Translations under genes and position numbers: made by a program
The notes under the pieces: model-generated
Told to the model about the DNA's origin: nothing
What the model saw: only the letters and a program-made list of their open reading frames with translations
Databases searched by the model: none
Shown here: piece by piece, positions 25,450 through 35,323 of the stretch
Numbering within the stretch: the first letter of the stretch is position 1
Layout of the letters: the number at the start of each line of letters is the position of its first letter
NCBI RefSeq assembly: GCF_013032005.1
Contig: NZ_WQBE01000009.1
Location: 93,730 to 157,729, forward strand
From: Ruegeria atlantica
Lineage (GTDB): Bacteria > Pseudomonadota > Alphaproteobacteria > Rhodobacterales > Rhodobacteraceae
Length of the DNA stretch: 64,000 nucleotides
Reading direction: 5' to 3'

Positions 25450-26144
25450 ACCATCCTGAACTGTCGGCAAACATCGACGGCATTTTCCTTGGAGCCATCA
25501 GAGATCGCTGGGAAGGCAAACCGTCTTCGGCCATTCAGAAAGATCGGGTGGACGGCCGGCAGGTTGTTACCTCGCTCGGTTTTGCAGGCGATGCGCAGGC
25601 GGATTTGACCGTACACGGTGGTAAAGACAAAGCCATCCATCATTATGCACTTGATCACTATTCAGCCTGGCAAGCAGAGGGCCTAATGGCACCCGGCACA
25701 ATACCAGCGGCGTTTGGTGAGAACATTTCAACAACGGGGCTGACCGAGGAAAACCTCTGCATCGGGGACATCCTGTCACTCGGGACGGCGGTAGTTCAAA
25801 TTAGCCAAGGGCGGCAGCCGTGCTGGAAACTTGGACTACATACCGGGCGAAAGGAAATGCCGAACCAGTTTCAGAAGACGGGCCGAACCGGATGGTACTA
25901 TCGTGTACTCGAACCTGGCGAAGTTGGCGCCGGTGATCGGATCACCTTGTCTGAAAGGCCAAATCCCAATTGGTCTGTATTGGCTGTTACACGCGCACGG
26001 TTGACTCGTCGCATTCTGCCGGATGATGCCGAGGTTTTGTCTCAGATGGAAGAACTTGCTGAGGGTTGGCGACAAGCCTTTAGTCGAATGGCTGAAGGCA
26101 ATGCCAAGGAGGATACATCGGCAAGGCTTGGAGGCTCAGGGTAA
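25446..26144 (+). CDS. MOSC-domain protein (YiiM-like)
   Basis: A 232-residue protein with the MOSC fold. Landmarks are GFAGDAQADLTVHGGKDKAIHHYALDHY, FGENISTTGLTEENLCIGD and the conserved sulfur-site cysteine in QGRQPCWKLG (about Cys125). A C-terminal alpha-helical extension, the 3-alpha region of YiiM-like proteins, follows. MOSC proteins move sulfur or reduce N-hydroxylated bases using the molybdenum cofactor. Coupling to the Cys-rich MarR gene suggests redox- or metal-dependent control. Confidence 0.85.
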   Translation: MNHPELSANIDGIFLGAIRDRWEGKPSSAIQKDRVDGRQVVTSLGFAGDAQADLTVHGGKDKAIHHYALDHYSAWQAEGLMAPGTIPAAFGENISTTGLTEENLCIGDILSLGTAVVQISQGRQPCWKLGLHTGRKEMPNQFQKTGRTGWYYRVLEPGEVGAGDRITLSERPNPNWSVLAVTRARLTRRILPDDAEVLSQMEELAEGWRQAFSRMAEGNAKEDTSARLGGSG

Positions 26145-26607
26145 GACACCCAACGCGCGTTCTGTCGCGACGTAATTTCCTTGATCTTATTAACCTTCTC
26201 AATTCCATGACAGTCAAATCCCCGTTTGTCAGTCGCTGGGTGGGGCAGGTAAAAAATGAGACATCAACTCCAGCACCGATGAAATGCCATTAACCGCTTT
26301 AAGCCAGAAATGCTTGACGTTTGAGGCAAAATTGAGTGACGTGATTTGAGCATTTCTTGAGGTTTTGACTGTCGATTGAGTCAAATATCACTGACGTTCC
26401 ACATCTCTTGTTGAACGTCACACGAACCTGACCCAACCGTCACAGTTGGACCAGAAACTAGGTGAACGTTCGACATCAGAAGGCGCCCCCAACATTGGAC
26501 ATCAGTTGAATTTGACCTTTGCGTTATCAACTAACACGCCGCCTCCATTTCATACTCCCGCAGACAGTTTGGTTTGATCTGATTTCCCTTTCGGAACATC
26601 AGAGCCG
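26145..26607. other. Gene-free interval with a dispersed repeat
   Basis: No convincing gene is seen on either strand. The right part (26409-26600) is the second copy of the 192-bp dispersed repeat. The left part has no recognisable feature. Confidence 0.5.
26409..26600. repeat. 192-bp dispersed repeat, copy B
   Basis: Matches 3389-3580 without net indels; the first 50 bases are identical. It ends 8 bp from the stop codon of the AraC-type gene. Function unknown. Confidence 0.85.
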
Positions 26608-27672
26608 CTACTTTTTCCGGAAAGCAGTCGGTGTCATTCCGGTCTGGCTTCGAAAAAAGCGAGTGAAGTGCGACTTGTCGGAATAACCGAGCATCAAACC
26701 AATCTCCGCAATTGTCATCTGGCCTTCTTTGAGGTGCTCCTTGGCGACATCGACACGCAGCCGTTTGACTTCGCGTGGGAGCGTTGTGCCTTGCCGCTGA
26801 AGCGCTTTCAAAAACCGTTCCGGCTGTATTCCCAGTAACCCCGCCATCGCCTCCGGCCCCAAATCGGTTTCATCCAGTTTGTCGCGTAATACAGATCGCA
26901 AAGCAGCTACCACTGTTACTTCTTCATCTTGTCGATGCGAAGCAACGGGTTTTGCAGAGCCCTCAGAGACATGGTGCAAATACAACCATTCCACAGGAAA
27001 ACTAATTTGCATTCCGGGATCGGCTCCAAGGCCAACCTCGATCCCCTTGTAGTTGATAGGCAGACCATTGATGTATCGACTTTCCCATCGCACACGGGAA
27101 GAATCCCAAGAATCTCCGACGACGGTCTGCAATAGACGTACATAGATTGCGGCACCAAAACCGGTCACCTGAATGGGTGGGACAGTTGATTCCTGTTGCC
27201 TATCGATACGATAAGTCGCTTTGTCTGCTTCAATGACAAGGTTGTGCCGCACAGAGTTGGACTCCTGCGGGACAAGCCCAATAAAGCGAGTAAAAAACTC
27301 GAACAGCGTTTTTGTAGATTGCAGGGCTTGAGCGAACGGAGGCCACTCTTGCAGGTCAAACGTCTCCCCTACGTTCAGTCCAAGGTATCGATCCCCGGAC
27401 ACGTCTGAGAAGGCATTCACCAAACCGTAGACCAACTCTGAGTGAACGAACACGGATGGGTCAGACAACAGTTCGGCTTTCAAGCCGACCTGATCCAGTG
27501 CTGGTTGCGGATTGATCTTACGTTCGGTGAGATATTGCAGGAACGGAGCAGCTAAGGAGAGGCGAATAAAGCCCTCGCTATGCTCTTGTGAGGTGGAGTT
27601 GAAAGGCAAGCTCGTCACCCTCGTTTGGATTAGTCTTACAATGTGGCCATTTTTGCAGTCACATTCGAACAT
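26608..27672 (-). CDS. AraC-family regulator with Arabinose_bd-type N-terminal domain
   Basis: A 354-residue protein: an N-terminal ligand domain of the OruR/VirF-like AraC group (RLSLAAPFLQYLTERKINPQPALDQVGL...), then a C-terminal AraC DNA-binding domain with two helix-turn-helices (ERFLKALQRQGTTLPREVKRLRVDVAKEHL and MTIAEIGLMLGYSDKSHFTRFFRSQTGMTP). The first about 20 residues may not be translated; the exact start is uncertain because no good ribosome binding site is seen. It is divergent from, and probably activates, the exported amidohydrolase operon that starts at 27749. Confidence 0.82.
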   Translation of the reverse strand: MFECDCKNGHIVRLIQTRVTSLPFNSTSQEHSEGFIRLSLAAPFLQYLTERKINPQPALDQVGLKAELLSDPSVFVHSELVYGLVNAFSDVSGDRYLGLNVGETFDLQEWPPFAQALQSTKTLFEFFTRFIGLVPQESNSVRHNLVIEADKATYRIDRQQESTVPPIQVTGFGAAIYVRLLQTVVGDSWDSSRVRWESRYINGLPINYKGIEVGLGADPGMQISFPVEWLYLHHVSEGSAKPVASHRQDEEVTVVAALRSVLRDKLDETDLGPEAMAGLLGIQPERFLKALQRQGTTLPREVKRLRVDVAKEHLKEGQMTIAEIGLMLGYSDKSHFTRFFRSQTGMTPTAFRKK

Positions 27673-27748
27673 CCTAATGCGAAACTGGCAACCGAGGCAA
27701 AGGTTTCCGGGTTACAGTTGGCAAAACATGAATATGAAGGGAGTGCTT

Positions 27749-29146
27749 ATGTCCGGTCTACGAATGTCGCTTTGCTCGACGGCAATTGTCGCTGCAGGAC
27801 TTTGTTTTTCAGCGTCCGCGCAGGCTCAGGATCAAGAAGAACTCCAGACGCTGTTTACTAACGTGCATATCTTCGATGGCGTGAATGAACAGCGTATCGA
27901 GAATGCCAGCGTATTGGTCGAGGGCAACCTGATTACGACTGTATCAACTGAAGCGATTGACGCCCCTAATGCTACGGTTATTGACGGAGAAGGGAGGACA
28001 CTGACCCCCGGCTTTATTGAAAATCATGCACACCTGATGCTGCCCGGACCCACGTTGCCCGCAATGGAAGCCAACAGCACTTGGGAAGACCTCGCGATTC
28101 ACGGCACTCAAATGGCTGAGATGTACTTAATGCAAGGCTTTACCACTGTAAGAGATGCAGGTGGCGCTAATGGAGGTCTTCGTCGCGCAATCGACAGCGG
28201 GACCATTGCCGGGCCGCGTTTCTACCCTGCGGCTGCTTTTCTAAGTACACGTGGTGGCCATGCTGATTTCGCCAATTTTACGGCGCCTGTTGGCCAGTCT
28301 TCAAACTTCAGCCGTCTGAATATGGCCCAAGAAGTCGACAGTGTCTCCGAAATGTACAAGTTTGCTCGCAACAACTTCCGGATGGGAGCAACACAACTGA
28401 AGTACATGCAATCAGGCGGTGTAGTTTCAGCGTTTGACCCGTGGCAGTTGTTGGCTGGATCGACGGCAGAATTAGAAGCGGCCGTGCAGGTTGCAAACGA
28501 ATACGAAAGCTACGTCATGGCCCATTCCTACCGCAAGGAAACGATCATGGCGGCACTGAATGCTGGTGTGCGATCAATTGAACACGGGTTCATGTTTGAT
28601 TGTGAAATATCAGCGCTGATGGAAGAGAAAGGAGCCTACATCACAACCAATCTCACAGCATTTGATCCAAATCTCTTTGATATTCCTGCCATTCGAGATG
28701 TCCCAGCCAGCTTACGAAAGGCACAGTCCGCTACGCAGGCTTTTGGCGACTACATAAAAAACATGAATGAGTGCCCAGCCAAAAGAGGGTTTCACACGGA
28801 TTGCGTAGGTTCTGTAGCGGCCTGCAATATTCAAATTGCGTATGAAAAACATCTCAATAATGAGTTCTTTGGCTCCCACGCTTCATTGGTCGCAATGACG
28901 TCCACCGGCGGTGAAATCGCCGCTTTGTCGGGGCCGTTTATGAACCCCTATCCCGAAGGCAAATTGGGTGTGATTGAGGAGGGGGCCTATGCAGACATTC
29001 TGCTCATTGACGGCAACCCGCTTGAAGACTTCTCGGTTGTTGGCACGGGTAATCAGTGGTTCGGTGCCGATCCGAGGCCTGAAAGCCCAGATACGATCCG
29101 CCTGATCATGAAGGACGGCGTCATCTACAAAAACACACTGGATTGA
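27749..29146 (+). CDS. Exported metal-dependent amidohydrolase
   Basis: A 465-residue amidohydrolase-superfamily protein of the imidazolonepropionase/Xaa-Pro dipeptidase-like group, with a signal peptide (MSGLRMSLCSTAIVAAGLCFSASAQAQ). The metal motif ENHAHLM gives His93 and His95. Later ligands are suggested by MAHSYRKE and RSIEHGFMFD, and the late aspartate may be in FHTDCVGS. The C-terminal GVIEEGAYADILLIDGNPLED is the typical closing sheet. AAGGGAG precedes the chosen ATG; Met codons at 27728 and 27734 are alternatives. It would hydrolyse an amide or peptide bond in the periplasm. Downstream are a DUF3299 protein, an OprB porin and an M19-like protein, and AraC is divergent. Confidence 0.8.
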   Translation: MSGLRMSLCSTAIVAAGLCFSASAQAQDQEELQTLFTNVHIFDGVNEQRIENASVLVEGNLITTVSTEAIDAPNATVIDGEGRTLTPGFIENHAHLMLPGPTLPAMEANSTWEDLAIHGTQMAEMYLMQGFTTVRDAGGANGGLRRAIDSGTIAGPRFYPAAAFLSTRGGHADFANFTAPVGQSSNFSRLNMAQEVDSVSEMYKFARNNFRMGATQLKYMQSGGVVSAFDPWQLLAGSTAELEAAVQVANEYESYVMAHSYRKETIMAALNAGVRSIEHGFMFDCEISALMEEKGAYITTNLTAFDPNLFDIPAIRDVPASLRKAQSATQAFGDYIKNMNECPAKRGFHTDCVGSVAACNIQIAYEKHLNNEFFGSHASLVAMTSTGGEIAALSGPFMNPYPEGKLGVIEEGAYADILLIDGNPLEDFSVVGTGNQWFGADPRPESPDTIRLIMKDGVIYKNTLD

Positions 29147-29172
29147 CCTGTCTAAACAGCCGGAGAGTATTT

Positions 29173-29937
29173 ATGCACCATTGGTTTCGCTCCTTAGTAT
29201 TTGCAGGGTTGGTTTGGTGTGGTCATCCTGTCATGGCGACGCCAGGAACCGCGTTGGACTGGTCTGACTTACCTGACCCGTCCGCGCAGGTCTTTGAAGA
29301 CCCCTATCGAGATCTCAGCCCCGAACAATTCGACGATGTCCTCTACGTCGTACGACTGCGCGGCAGGCTGCAGCAGGATAGTGGCAGTGAAGAAGAGAGG
29401 CAGAAATGGCAAGGGTTTCTGACCGAGACTGAGGATGCCTTGGCGGCTGATGGAATTGATGTCGACTGGCTACTCGATCAGCGAGAGGTTGTAACGGAAC
29501 GTCGAAGAAAGGCTGGGACGAACGGAAATCTGCAATTCGACGGTCAAATAGTAACACTCGCGGGCTTTGCCATTCCTGCTCCGAATGATCCAGACGGTCG
29601 GCCTGTCGCATACTTGGTGCCAGAACGAGGGATGTGCAGTCACATGCCTCCACCTCCGCCCAACCAGATGATCCGTGTGCGGTTGAACGGGGGCTGGGCA
29701 CCCAGCTATTTTCATGAACCCGTTCGGCTGACAGGCACGCTAACGATCGATCCGTCTGTTCAGAATATGATGGTTGTGGATGGCCAGATGCCCATGAGCG
29801 CGACTTTCCAGTTGGAAGCAGAAAGTGTCGAAACTCTGGAAACCAAGGCAGATAGGCTGGAATGGAAGCAGCGTGCCGCTGATCGCATCCGCGCGGCAGG
29901 CAATCGCAAGACCGGCGGGGCAAAGGCGTCTGAATGA
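29173..29937 (+). CDS. Exported DUF3299 protein
   Basis: A 254-residue protein with a signal peptide (MHHWFRSLVFAGLVWCGHPVMA). A C-terminal DUF3299 region contains QIVTLAGFAIP and YLVPERGMCSHMPPPPPNQMIRV, the hallmark Cys/His plus Pro-run of this family, which probably binds a metal. A helical middle region is rich in Glu and Arg. CCGGAG before the ATG sets the start, and the stop overlaps the porin gene (ATGA). DUF3299 proteins often accompany ABC-type lipoprotein or copper systems; here the context is a peptide-like catabolic operon. Function unproven. Confidence 0.75.
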   Translation: MHHWFRSLVFAGLVWCGHPVMATPGTALDWSDLPDPSAQVFEDPYRDLSPEQFDDVLYVVRLRGRLQQDSGSEEERQKWQGFLTETEDALAADGIDVDWLLDQREVVTERRRKAGTNGNLQFDGQIVTLAGFAIPAPNDPDGRPVAYLVPERGMCSHMPPPPPNQMIRVRLNGGWAPSYFHEPVRLTGTLTIDPSVQNMMVVDGQMPMSATFQLEAESVETLETKADRLEWKQRAADRIRAAGNRKTGGAKASE

Positions 29938-31112
29938 TAAGACTTCTGGTTGCCGCATTGAGCATTGCCTTCGCTGGCACAGCGTCGGCTCAGGGACTAT
30001 CCGGGCCATCTTCGGTCGAAGCTGATCTAGAGCCCGGAGATGGGCTAACCGACCCACAATATCGTTCCGATTTTCCGCGAAATATCGCACCGGGTTGGTT
30101 TCAATGGAAAGACCGATTGGCTGTGGGTGGGTTTCGCTTCAACATTGATTACTTGGCATTGGGCCAATCCACAAATGCTGATCTGGGAACCGGCGAAGCG
30201 GCCAGCGGAATTGCGCGTTTCTACGGTAGTTGGCAGGCAACTGAACGCGGCTCTCTGACATTCAAGATCGAAGATCGGCACAGCTACACCGATGTTGCCC
30301 CACAGTTTTTGGGGCTGGATGGCGGAGCCCTTTCAATCACGGGAACAGCCTTCAACGATAATGGTCTGCTGCTGACCAATCTGTTCTGGACTCAAAGGGC
30401 CGAGAACGGTTCGTGGACGCTGCAAGTTGGCCAGATTGATGTAACGGACTTTGTGGATATCTATGGGTTGGTCAGCCCCTACAGTGGTTTCCAAAACCTG
30501 TCTTTCAATACCAATCCGACTATTAACACACCCAATCAAGGCCTTGGCATTGCCGGTGGGGTAAAGCTGAGCGAAAACTTTTACGCTGTTGCCAGCGTCT
30601 CAGACGCAAACGCCGACCCGTCTGATCCAAACTTTGATGTGTTTAGCGATGGCAATCTCTTCAAATCACTCGAATTTGGTTACACCTCCGGCTTTGATCG
30701 CATCTACTTCGACAACATCCATTTGACCCTCTGGCATGCGGATGCGGCTGACGATGGCAGTCGAGCGGAAGATTACGGCGCTGCGTTCTCTGCCGCATGG
30801 TTTGTTGACAATAAGTGGATGCCGTTCTTTCGGGCTGGGGCCTCAAAGGGTACCGCAGCGCTTTATGACCGGTCCGTCTCTGCAGGTCTGGGCTACTATG
30901 GTCGCAATACCGATTTGGCCGGGCTGGGCCTGAACTGGGCCGAGGCAAGAGGCATAGACGGTGACCAGTTCACGCTCGAAGCATTCTACCGGTTTTCAAT
31001 CTCGCCCGGACTGCAGATCACGCCATCGCTGCAGTTCATTTCTGACCCGCTGCTGAACCCCAATCAGGATAGCATTACGCTGTTCGGTCTAAGAACCCGG
31101 ATCGTTTTCTGA
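29934..31112 (+). CDS. OprB-family outer-membrane porin
   Basis: A 392-residue protein with a signal peptide (MIRLLVAALSIAFAGTASAQG) and alternating beta-strand pattern to the C-terminal phenylalanine (RTRIVF), typical of outer-membrane barrels. The family-like N-terminal region (WFQWKDRLAVGGFRFNIDYL) and GLGIAGGVKL resemble carbohydrate-selective porin OprB. In this operon it would admit the substrate of the exported amidohydrolase and M19-like protein. The substrate is not necessarily a sugar. Confidence 0.78.
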   Translation: MIRLLVAALSIAFAGTASAQGLSGPSSVEADLEPGDGLTDPQYRSDFPRNIAPGWFQWKDRLAVGGFRFNIDYLALGQSTNADLGTGEAASGIARFYGSWQATERGSLTFKIEDRHSYTDVAPQFLGLDGGALSITGTAFNDNGLLLTNLFWTQRAENGSWTLQVGQIDVTDFVDIYGLVSPYSGFQNLSFNTNPTINTPNQGLGIAGGVKLSENFYAVASVSDANADPSDPNFDVFSDGNLFKSLEFGYTSGFDRIYFDNIHLTLWHADAADDGSRAEDYGAAFSAAWFVDNKWMPFFRAGASKGTAALYDRSVSAGLGYYGRNTDLAGLGLNWAEARGIDGDQFTLEAFYRFSISPGLQITPSLQFISDPLLNPNQDSITLFGLRTRIVF

Positions 31113-31160
31113 GGGGTTCGAATGCGGCGGTAAAAACAAAGCAGTTAATGAGGTAATGTC

Positions 31161-32402
31161 ATGAAGACCATGTTGGCCGTAAGCGCTATCGCGATCACTC
31201 TAGGTTGCGCACTACACGCGAGCGAGGAAAGCAAGACTTGGGGTGCATCAGAAGAGGCGAAGCAATTCGTACAAGACACCATCGTCCTCGGCATGTTGGC
31301 CAGCCCCTACGGCACTGGTTGGACCGACTACGATCAGCTTCATACTTACTTCGCGCGCGCTCGGGACAACGGCATTACGGGACACGAGATGACGCTGGCT
31401 GCTGCGGATATGTCGTTTGAAACCCTGCTAGAGCAGCACTATCACTTTCGCTCAGCCATGGCGCAGCAACCGGAAAACTACCTGATCGTCAATGAAACCC
31501 GAGATATCGAAGCCGCCCATATACAAGGCAAGACGGCCGTCATCTGGAACAGCCAAACCGCCACAATCCTGAACGGCGATCTTAAGAAAATGGCATTGCT
31601 AAAGGATATGGGGATCAAAAGTATGATCCTGGCTTACAATGACATTTTCCGAACCGGATCGGGGCAGTTGGCGGCCTATAACGGACGCGACATTGGTCTG
31701 ACACCTTGGGGGAAGTCGGTCATCGATGAAATGGTGCGGTTCGGTATCTTGCTCGACCTAAGCCACACGGGTTCAAAAACGGCCAACGACGCCATGGACT
31801 ACATGGATGAAAACTATCCCGGCGTGCCATATGTCTATACGCATTCTGTCCCAGCAGGGCTTTATGCGAACGAACCCAATGCCACGACACGCGGTTGTTA
31901 TCGGGCCATTCCCGACGACGAGGCGCTGCGTGCGGCCAAATCGGGCGGCTATATTTCTCCGACCTTCACCGAATGGATGATGGACGGTGTTTGGCCTGAG
32001 GACATCTCACCCGAGCAAGCTGCTGATATGATCGACTACTATGTCCAACTTGTGGGGGTCGACCATGTTGGGATTGCAACGGACGACATGTTCTCGACTG
32101 AACTAGTCGTACAGTTCGCAACTGCAAACGCGAGCATGTACGACGACGGTGGCTACATGATCGATGCGTTCAACAAAGGGGCCACAGGCAACGGTGAACT
32201 TGCCAAAATCCTTGCGGCGATTACCGATGACCTTTGGGCGAAGGGTTATTCCAATGAGGACCTTGCGAAGATTTATGGCGGTAACAAGATGCGAGTTTAT
32301 GCGCAAGTTTGGGAGGGCAAACCACCCGAACTATTCCTGAAAGAGTACCCGGAGCGTCTGCGCCTAAGGCAAGAACTTCGTGATGGCTTCTATTCGCGTT
32401 AG
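31161..32402 (+). CDS. Exported M19 (membrane dipeptidase)-like protein, divergent metal site
   Basis: This 413-residue protein has a signal peptide ([20 protein letters not shown]) and an amidohydrolase barrel of the renal dipeptidase M19 family. The later histidines are kept (LLDLSHTG and YTHSVPAGL), as is the final [12 protein letters not shown] segment. However, the N-terminal metal motif (usually D-G-H-x-D) reads LGMLAS, and the bridging glutamate region (usually E-G) reads IWNSQTAT. It may therefore bind fewer metals or act as a non-canonical hydrolase. It ends the operon with the amidohydrolase, DUF3299 protein and porin. Confidence 0.7.
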   Translation: MKTMLAVSAIAITLGCALHASEESKTWGASEEAKQFVQDTIVLGMLASPYGTGWTDYDQLHTYFARARDNGITGHEMTLAAADMSFETLLEQHYHFRSAMAQQPENYLIVNETRDIEAAHIQGKTAVIWNSQTATILNGDLKKMALLKDMGIKSMILAYNDIFRTGSGQLAAYNGRDIGLTPWGKSVIDEMVRFGILLDLSHTGSKTANDAMDYMDENYPGVPYVYTHSVPAGLYANEPNATTRGCYRAIPDDEALRAAKSGGYISPTFTEWMMDGVWPEDISPEQAADMIDYYVQLVGVDHVGIATDDMFSTELVVQFATANASMYDDGGYMIDAFNKGATGNGELAKILAAITDDLWAKGYSNEDLAKIYGGNKMRVYAQVWEGKPPELFLKEYPERLRLRQELRDGFYSR

Positions 32403-32679
32403 AGACGTAAGACCTAGCAGCAAGATACTTGGCGCATAGGCGAACAGCTCGATTGCTAGCTTGCAAAATAGAACCTCCACGGCTGTTCATGCTTCCAAAT
32501 CACTCGAATGAAGGGATCCGCTTATCTGTACCTGTCGGACCATCGCTCGCAGAGTAGCATCGATGAATCTGGGACTCTGGTTGAATGTTCTTATCGGACA
32601 GCTTTCAGTAAATCAGCATTGTTCCTTCCGTAAATCCTCAACTCTGGTACAAATGCAATTATTCGAAGATGAGGGTGCA

Positions 32680-33006
32680 ATGAATTCACTGACCAGAATA
32701 ACACGAGGAATTGGCGTCGCTTTCAAGGACGGTAGAGTGAAAGGCATTCTTGCCTTCACAGTTGGAATGATTTTATGGGCTTCGGTCTTTTATCACTTTG
32801 TCGAAGGTTGGAGTTGGCTCGACTCAATCTACTTTTCTGTCGTGACAATTTCGACCGTGGGGTTTGGTGACTTCTCACCTGAAACCGCGGCAGGGAAGAT
32901 CTTCACAATGGTATACATCATCGTGGGTCTCGGTGTCTTCGTAACCGCAGCGACGACAGTGGCAGATACAATCTTGTCCCAAGACGACACAAAAGCGGAC
33001 AAGTAG
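32680..33006 (+). CDS. Two-helix potassium channel
   Basis: A 108-residue protein with two transmembrane helices flanking a pore loop. The selectivity filter TVGFGD is at residues 59-64 (the K+ channel signature). The start at 32680 is set by GATGAGGGTGCA-ATG; a longer frame begins upstream at 32563 without support. Such small Ion_trans_2 proteins tetramerise into K+ channels in the inner membrane. It stands alone between two operons. Confidence 0.85.
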   Translation: MNSLTRITRGIGVAFKDGRVKGILAFTVGMILWASVFYHFVEGWSWLDSIYFSVVTISTVGFGDFSPETAAGKIFTMVYIIVGLGVFVTAATTVADTILSQDDTKADK

Positions 33007-33182
33007 ATTATCCCAATTTGGCCAAATCGAGTTCACGCCCAGGCATTGGTTTGACTGGGCACCTCAAGCCGTAGCCCGGATTCATTCGAGTCTTCAAGCT
33101 GATAGATGATCACTAAAATTCAAAAAAATATACATATTATGTTTTTTGAGTGTAACATTCGAAAAACACATGGAGGGATGGA

Positions 33183-34262
33183 ATGGAAAAGACACAGGAC
33201 GCAAAGATTGTCGATCTGGCAATACGATTGCTCTTTCTCGGACTATTCCTCTACAGCGCCCTAGTCATGGTGGCCCCGCTTGCGAGCGTGGTTATCTGGG
33301 CAACGATCCTCTGTGTGGCGCTATACCCGGCATTTGATTGGCTGCAGTCCAAGCTGGGAGGGCGGAAAAAACTTGCCACGACGATCTTGGTTTTGTTGGG
33401 CCTTGTTCTGACCCTCGGGCCAGTCGCTACCGCGGTGTCTGGTGCCGCAGAACTTGGGTCTGAGTTCGCGGAACAGGCAGACAAGGGTGAGTTGAAAGTC
33501 CCACCGGCGCCTGAGGGTCTCAAGGAATTGCCCTTGGTTGGAGACAAAATTGCCGACGTCTGGGGGATGTTTGAGCGCAATCTTGACGGCGCGCTTGCAA
33601 AATACGGCGCGCAAATCCTCGAGATCACCAAATCGCTCTTCGGAAAGGTGCTGGGCATCGGAATCGGCCTGCTTGGCTTAGCTCTGTCCGTGTTGATTAT
33701 GGGGGCATTGTTCAGCCCCGGGCCAAATTTGGTCCAGGGTCTTCAGCGCTTTGCCAACCGTGTCTTTGCACCGCGCGGTGGTGAATTCGTGACACTCGCG
33801 GGCGCAACGATCCGGAACGTTACAAAAGGCGTGATTGGCGTAGCAGCCATTCAGGCGGTTTTCGTTTGGATACTGTTGGCATTGTTTGGGATTTCTTCGG
33901 CCGCCACGCTGGCATTTATCTGCCTGATACTCTCGATTATCCAAATCGGGCCCGGATTGGTTCTTATACCGGTTATTATCTATGCATGGAGTTCCATGTC
34001 CGGCGGAACAGCTTTGATCTTCACCATATTGGCCGTTCCAGTCATGATAATGGACAGTTTCCTAAGACCCGTGTTCATCTCAAAAGGCCTTGAGACTCCC
34101 ATGTTGGTCATCCTCATCGGTGTTCTCGGAGGTATGATGGCGTACGGTTTGATCGGCGTCTTTATGGGGCCGGTACTCTTTGCTGTGTTCTATGAGCTGT
34201 TCAAGGTTTGGATTGATACTTCGCCCGAAGCCGAGGCCGCTGCAGAAGGTGCCGCGAAATGA
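33183..34262 (+). CDS. AI-2E family transporter
   Basis: A 359-residue membrane protein of the AI-2E (TqsA/PerM-like) family: N-terminal helices, a large soluble loop between about residues 80 and 135 (ELGSEFAEQADKGELKVPPAPEGL), then clustered helices with GAVIGV-like ATIRNVTKGVIGVAAIQAVFVW and the C-terminal GLIGVFMGPVLFAVFYEL. AGGGA precedes the ATG. It overlaps the HlyD gene (ATGA). This family exports small organics or ions; with a fusion protein and a DUF2955 partner it may form an efflux route. Confidence 0.85.
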   Translation: MEKTQDAKIVDLAIRLLFLGLFLYSALVMVAPLASVVIWATILCVALYPAFDWLQSKLGGRKKLATTILVLLGLVLTLGPVATAVSGAAELGSEFAEQADKGELKVPPAPEGLKELPLVGDKIADVWGMFERNLDGALAKYGAQILEITKSLFGKVLGIGIGLLGLALSVLIMGALFSPGPNLVQGLQRFANRVFAPRGGEFVTLAGATIRNVTKGVIGVAAIQAVFVWILLALFGISSAATLAFICLILSIIQIGPGLVLIPVIIYAWSSMSGGTALIFTILAVPVMIMDSFLRPVFISKGLETPMLVILIGVLGGMMAYGLIGVFMGPVLFAVFYELFKVWIDTSPEAEAAAEGAAK

Positions 34263-35323
34263 GGAAGACGATATGGACAACCCTGGCTGTCATTCTGATT
34301 TTTCTTGTCTGGTATTTGGTCGCTGATCGAAAAACGCCATTTACCGGGAACGCCAGAGTAAAAGCTGTGGCCACACAAATCGTGCCTCAGGTGACCGGAA
34401 CGGTAACGGAAGTTTTGGTGGAAAACGGACAGGTTGTTTCGGCAGGTGATGTTCTGGTTCGAATAGATTCCAGGCCCTACGAAATCGAGCGTTCAAAGGC
34501 GGAAGCTGATCTTGAAGCGGCGACCCAAGAGGTAGGCGCGTCTTCGGCAGAGGTAAGTGCAGCACAGGCCAAACTCGCAAGGGCGCAGAGTGATCTGGAT
34601 ACGATGCGCATTCAGACCGAACGTGTGTTTGCGCTCGAAAAGAAAGGGTTGATTGCCGTCTCAAAGGCCGATGATGCACGAGGGCAATTGGCAGAGTCTG
34701 AGGCAAACTTTGAGAACGCAAAAGCGGATCTGGAAAAAGCAAAACAAAGGCTTGGTGACGACGGGATTGAAAACCCGAAAATCCAGCGCGCGTTGGCGGC
34801 CTTGGCGGATGCAGAACTGAACCTTGAATGGACGGAACTGCGTGCTCCGGCGACAGGTGTCATCACTAATTTGCTGATAGCCCCCGGAACGTATGCGCGA
34901 TCCGGCCAGGACCTGTTGACGTTTCTTGATGCAACGGACGTCTGGATCGAGGCGTATTTTACCGAGAACAACCTAGGAAGAGCTTCGATAGGGTCTCCGG
35001 TTGATGTAGTGTTGGACATGCATCCCGGTAAGATTGTTCCGGGCGTCATCGAGAGCTTTAGCGCGGCCGTTTCCCTAAGTGGCGGTGATGAGCCCGGGCA
35101 ATTGGCGAGCCCGCCAAGTACCAAAGGTTTTTTGCGGGAGCCTGAAAGGTTCCCAGTCAGGATCGTTTTGCCGGGCTATGAAGCCGGAAGCACCGAAGAT
35201 GATCTTCGCTTTCAGCTGAACGGACAGGCCGATGTGATTATGTACCTAAGCGACAACTCGTTACTGAACTTCGTAGGCCGCACCTACATCCGCTTGGTCT
35301 CAATTCTGTCTTATGCGTACTGA
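34259..35323 (+). CDS. HlyD/EmrA-type membrane fusion protein
   Basis: A 354-residue periplasmic adaptor: an N-terminal anchor (residues 5-21), a lipoyl-like domain (QIVPQVTGTVTEVLVENGQVVSAGDVLVRID), a long coiled coil (about residues 75-175, rich in E, K, A and Q), and a barrel domain (VWIEAYFTENNLGRASIGSPVDVVLDMHPG). It bridges an inner-membrane pump to the outer membrane. It overlaps both neighbours (AI-2E upstream, DUF2955 downstream), so all three are one operon. Confidence 0.88.
   Translation: MRKTIWTTLAVILIFLVWYLVADRKTPFTGNARVKAVATQIVPQVTGTVTEVLVENGQVVSAGDVLVRIDSRPYEIERSKAEADLEAATQEVGASSAEVSAAQAKLARAQSDLDTMRIQTERVFALEKKGLIAVSKADDARGQLAESEANFENAKADLEKAKQRLGDDGIENPKIQRALAALADAELNLEWTELRAPATGVITNLLIAPGTYARSGQDLLTFLDATDVWIEAYFTENNLGRASIGSPVDVVLDMHPGKIVPGVIESFSAAVSLSGGDEPGQLASPPSTKGFLREPERFPVRIVLPGYEAGSTEDDLRFQLNGQADVIMYLSDNSLLNFVGRTYIRLVSILSYAY

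Noticed and set aside
33121..33148. AT-rich inverted stretch before the AI-2E gene
   Set aside because: The C-A-A-A-A-A-A / T-T-T-T-T-T-G pairing is short and low complexity; it is better read as a promoter than a terminator.
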